Source of the DNA: Bacteroidales bacterium
Lineage (GTDB): Bacteria; Bacteroidota; Bacteroidia; Bacteroidales; UBA932
Direction: 5' to 3'
NCBI GenBank assembly: GCA_023227835.1
Contig: JALOCI010000008.1
Location: 1-64,000 of the forward strand
DNA length: 64,000 nt
Part shown: positions 62,849 through 64,000 of the stretch, piece after piece
How the letters are laid out: each line of letters starts with the position of its first letter
Position numbering within the stretch: position 1 is the first letter of the stretch
Made by a program: the position numbers and the translations under genes
Notes under the pieces: generated by a model
Databases searched by the model: none
The model's input: the letters and a program-made list of their open reading frames with translations, nothing else
What the model was told of the DNA's origin: nothing

Positions 62849-64000
62849 ATGTCTCCGATGCCCTATACTCTAAGGGAACTCTTTTTCAAGCATATTGCTC
62901 AAACGTCTCCCTCTCCTTTTGGTCTTGAGATCAATAGGGCAGAGGGCGTTTTTTTATACGGAGCAGACGGCCGTAAAATTCTGGATCTGGTTTCAGGCGT
63001 GGCAGTGTCCAATATCGGTCACGCAAACAGAGAAGTTCTGGAAGCGGTGACACGCCAGGTGAATAACCATATGCATCTTATGGTTTATGGAGAGGTTATA
63101 CAGGCTCCTCAAGTGGAGCACGCAACTTTGCTTACATCATTGCTCCCTGAAAAATTAAACACAGTATATTATGTCAATTCAGGAAGCGAGGCAAATGAGG
63201 CGGCAATAAAACTGGCGAAAAGAGTTACAGGAAGAGGTGAGATTGTCAGTTGTTACAACTGTTATCACGGCAGTACCCAGGGGGTCATGAGCCTGATGAC
63301 TGACGAAGAGTTGAAACGCTCATTCAGACCTCTTATCCCGGGAGTAAGTCATATCAGATTTAATAGTGAAGAGGATCTCAAACTGATAAACGGACGAATT
63401 GCTGCAGTTATCATTGAACCTGTACAGGGTGAAGCCGGGATTATCCCGCCCAAGCATGGATACCTGGAAGCATTAAGGAAACGATGCGATGAGGTTGGAG
63501 CCCTACTGATTTTCGATGAGATTCAGACAGGTTTCGGCAGGTGTGGACGACTTTTTGCCTTTCAGAAGTATGGAATTATACCGGATATTATTACCTTAGC
63601 AAAAGCTTTGGGCGGTGGGATGCCATTAGGTGCTCTCGTTGCATCCGGAGAAATGATGGAGAAGTGGCAGTATAATCCGGCCCTGGGTCATATAACTACA
63701 TTTGGCGGCCATCCGGTATCCTGTGCTGCGGCCCTTGCATCGTTAAAGGTGTTGTTACGTGAAGGATGGACAGATATGGTTGAAAGTAAATCTCTAAGAT
63801 TTGCGGATAAGATTAAAAATCATCCCGCAGTTAAAGAGATAAGGGCATCCGGCTTATTGATGGCAGTTGAGCTTGGTCTTCCCGGAGCAGGGGAGAAAGC
63901 GGTAAGATTACTTCTTGAAGAGGATGTTATGACAGATTGGTTCCTCTCAAGCGATACTGCATTCAGAATTGCACCCCCGCTCTGCATATCGGAGAATGAG
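62849..64000 (+). CDS. Class III aminotransferase (acetylornithine aminotransferase-like), 3' truncated by window edge
   Basis: 384 residues are visible before the window ends. Starts directly after the previous stop (TAG, then ATG). PLP fold motifs: SGSEANEAAIKLAKR, YHGSTQGVMS, EPVQGEAGIIPP, FDEIQTGFGRCG and TLAKALGGGMPLGA with Lys252 as Schiff-base lysine; TTFGGHPVSCAAALASL follows. The substrate is not decided; acetylornithine or ornithine are likely, but aspartate aminotransferase family naming is also used for this group. Confidence 0.88.
   Translation, partial: MSPMPYTLRELFFKHIAQTSPSPFGLEINRAEGVFLYGADGRKILDLVSGVAVSNIGHANREVLEAVTRQVNNHMHLMVYGEVIQAPQVEHATLLTSLLPEKLNTVYYVNSGSEANEAAIKLAKRVTGRGEIVSCYNCYHGSTQGVMSLMTDEELKRSFRPLIPGVSHIRFNSEEDLKLINGRIAAVIIEPVQGEAGIIPPKHGYLEALRKRCDEVGALLIFDEIQTGFGRCGRLFAFQKYGIIPDIITLAKALGGGMPLGALVASGEMMEKWQYNPALGHITTFGGHPVSCAAALASLKVLLREGWTDMVESKSLRFADKIKNHPAVKEIRASGLLMAVELGLPGAGEKAVRLLLEEDVMTDWFLSSDTAFRIAPPLCISENE

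Overview
The window reads as chromosomal DNA of a member of the Bacteroidota, most likely order Bacteroidales. The support is the gene families: DUF4270 lipoprotein next to a GT5-only glycogen-synthase-like protein, DUF3098 between FtsX and UppP, GSCFA, DUF4294, BlaI with an M56-TonB fusion, and large TonB receptors with a carboxypeptidase-regulatory-like N-terminus. Several promoters match the Bacteroidota TAnnTTTG -7 motif, and purine-rich Shine-Dalgarno sites are scarce. The family or genus cannot be fixed from the sequence. No rRNA, tRNA, CRISPR array or intact insertion sequence was seen.

Region 1 (1-11615) is the most unusual part. It looks like one plus-strand transcription unit: a cut-off caspase/gingipain-like cysteine peptidase homologue with HEAT-like repeats, a TonB-dependent receptor, a lipoprotein (DUF4876-like), an outer-membrane barrel-like protein (DUF6850-like), and two more full-length paralogues of the first gene. 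All three paralogues keep a His-Gly and an Asp-Ala-Cys-Tyr-Asn-Gly motif. They have Sec signals where the N-terminus is visible, and no type IX secretion C-terminal domain. A terminator follows at 11581.

Region 2 (11620-12720) is an AT-rich, repeat-filled gap holding nested palindromic repeats and one small membrane-protein gene. Region 3 (12720-23532) has two S9 peptidases on the minus strand (one resembling DPP5). They are divergent from a blaI - M56/TonB pair with palindromic operators, followed by a TonB receptor divergent from an M20 amidohydrolase, then purN.

Region 4 (23734-32129) is mostly housekeeping: acpP-fabF, DUF4270/GT5, ftsX-DUF3098-uppP-lpxH, DUF4294 and an M19 dipeptidase. 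Region 5 (32147-43021) is a ribosomal superoperon from rplP to rplQ with secY, map, infA and rpoA. The usual upstream part of the S10 operon (rpsJ to rpsC) is absent; a promoter and the M19 gene lie there instead.

Region 6 (43066-64000) has cutC - transglutaminase-like lipoprotein - nucleoside MFS - tgt - LptF/G permease, then tdh divergent from queG-GSCFA, HU, and a minus-strand alaS - LptF/G permease - fmt - thiN operon. It ends with a plus-strand run of two M23 peptidases, a MerR regulator, a short Nif3, a coiled-coil zinc-ribbon protein and a class III aminotransferase cut by the window end. Queuosine salvage (tgt, queG), LPS export and lipid A (two LptF/G permeases, lpxH), and cell-wall recycling or remodelling (uppP, M23, ftsX) recur as themes.
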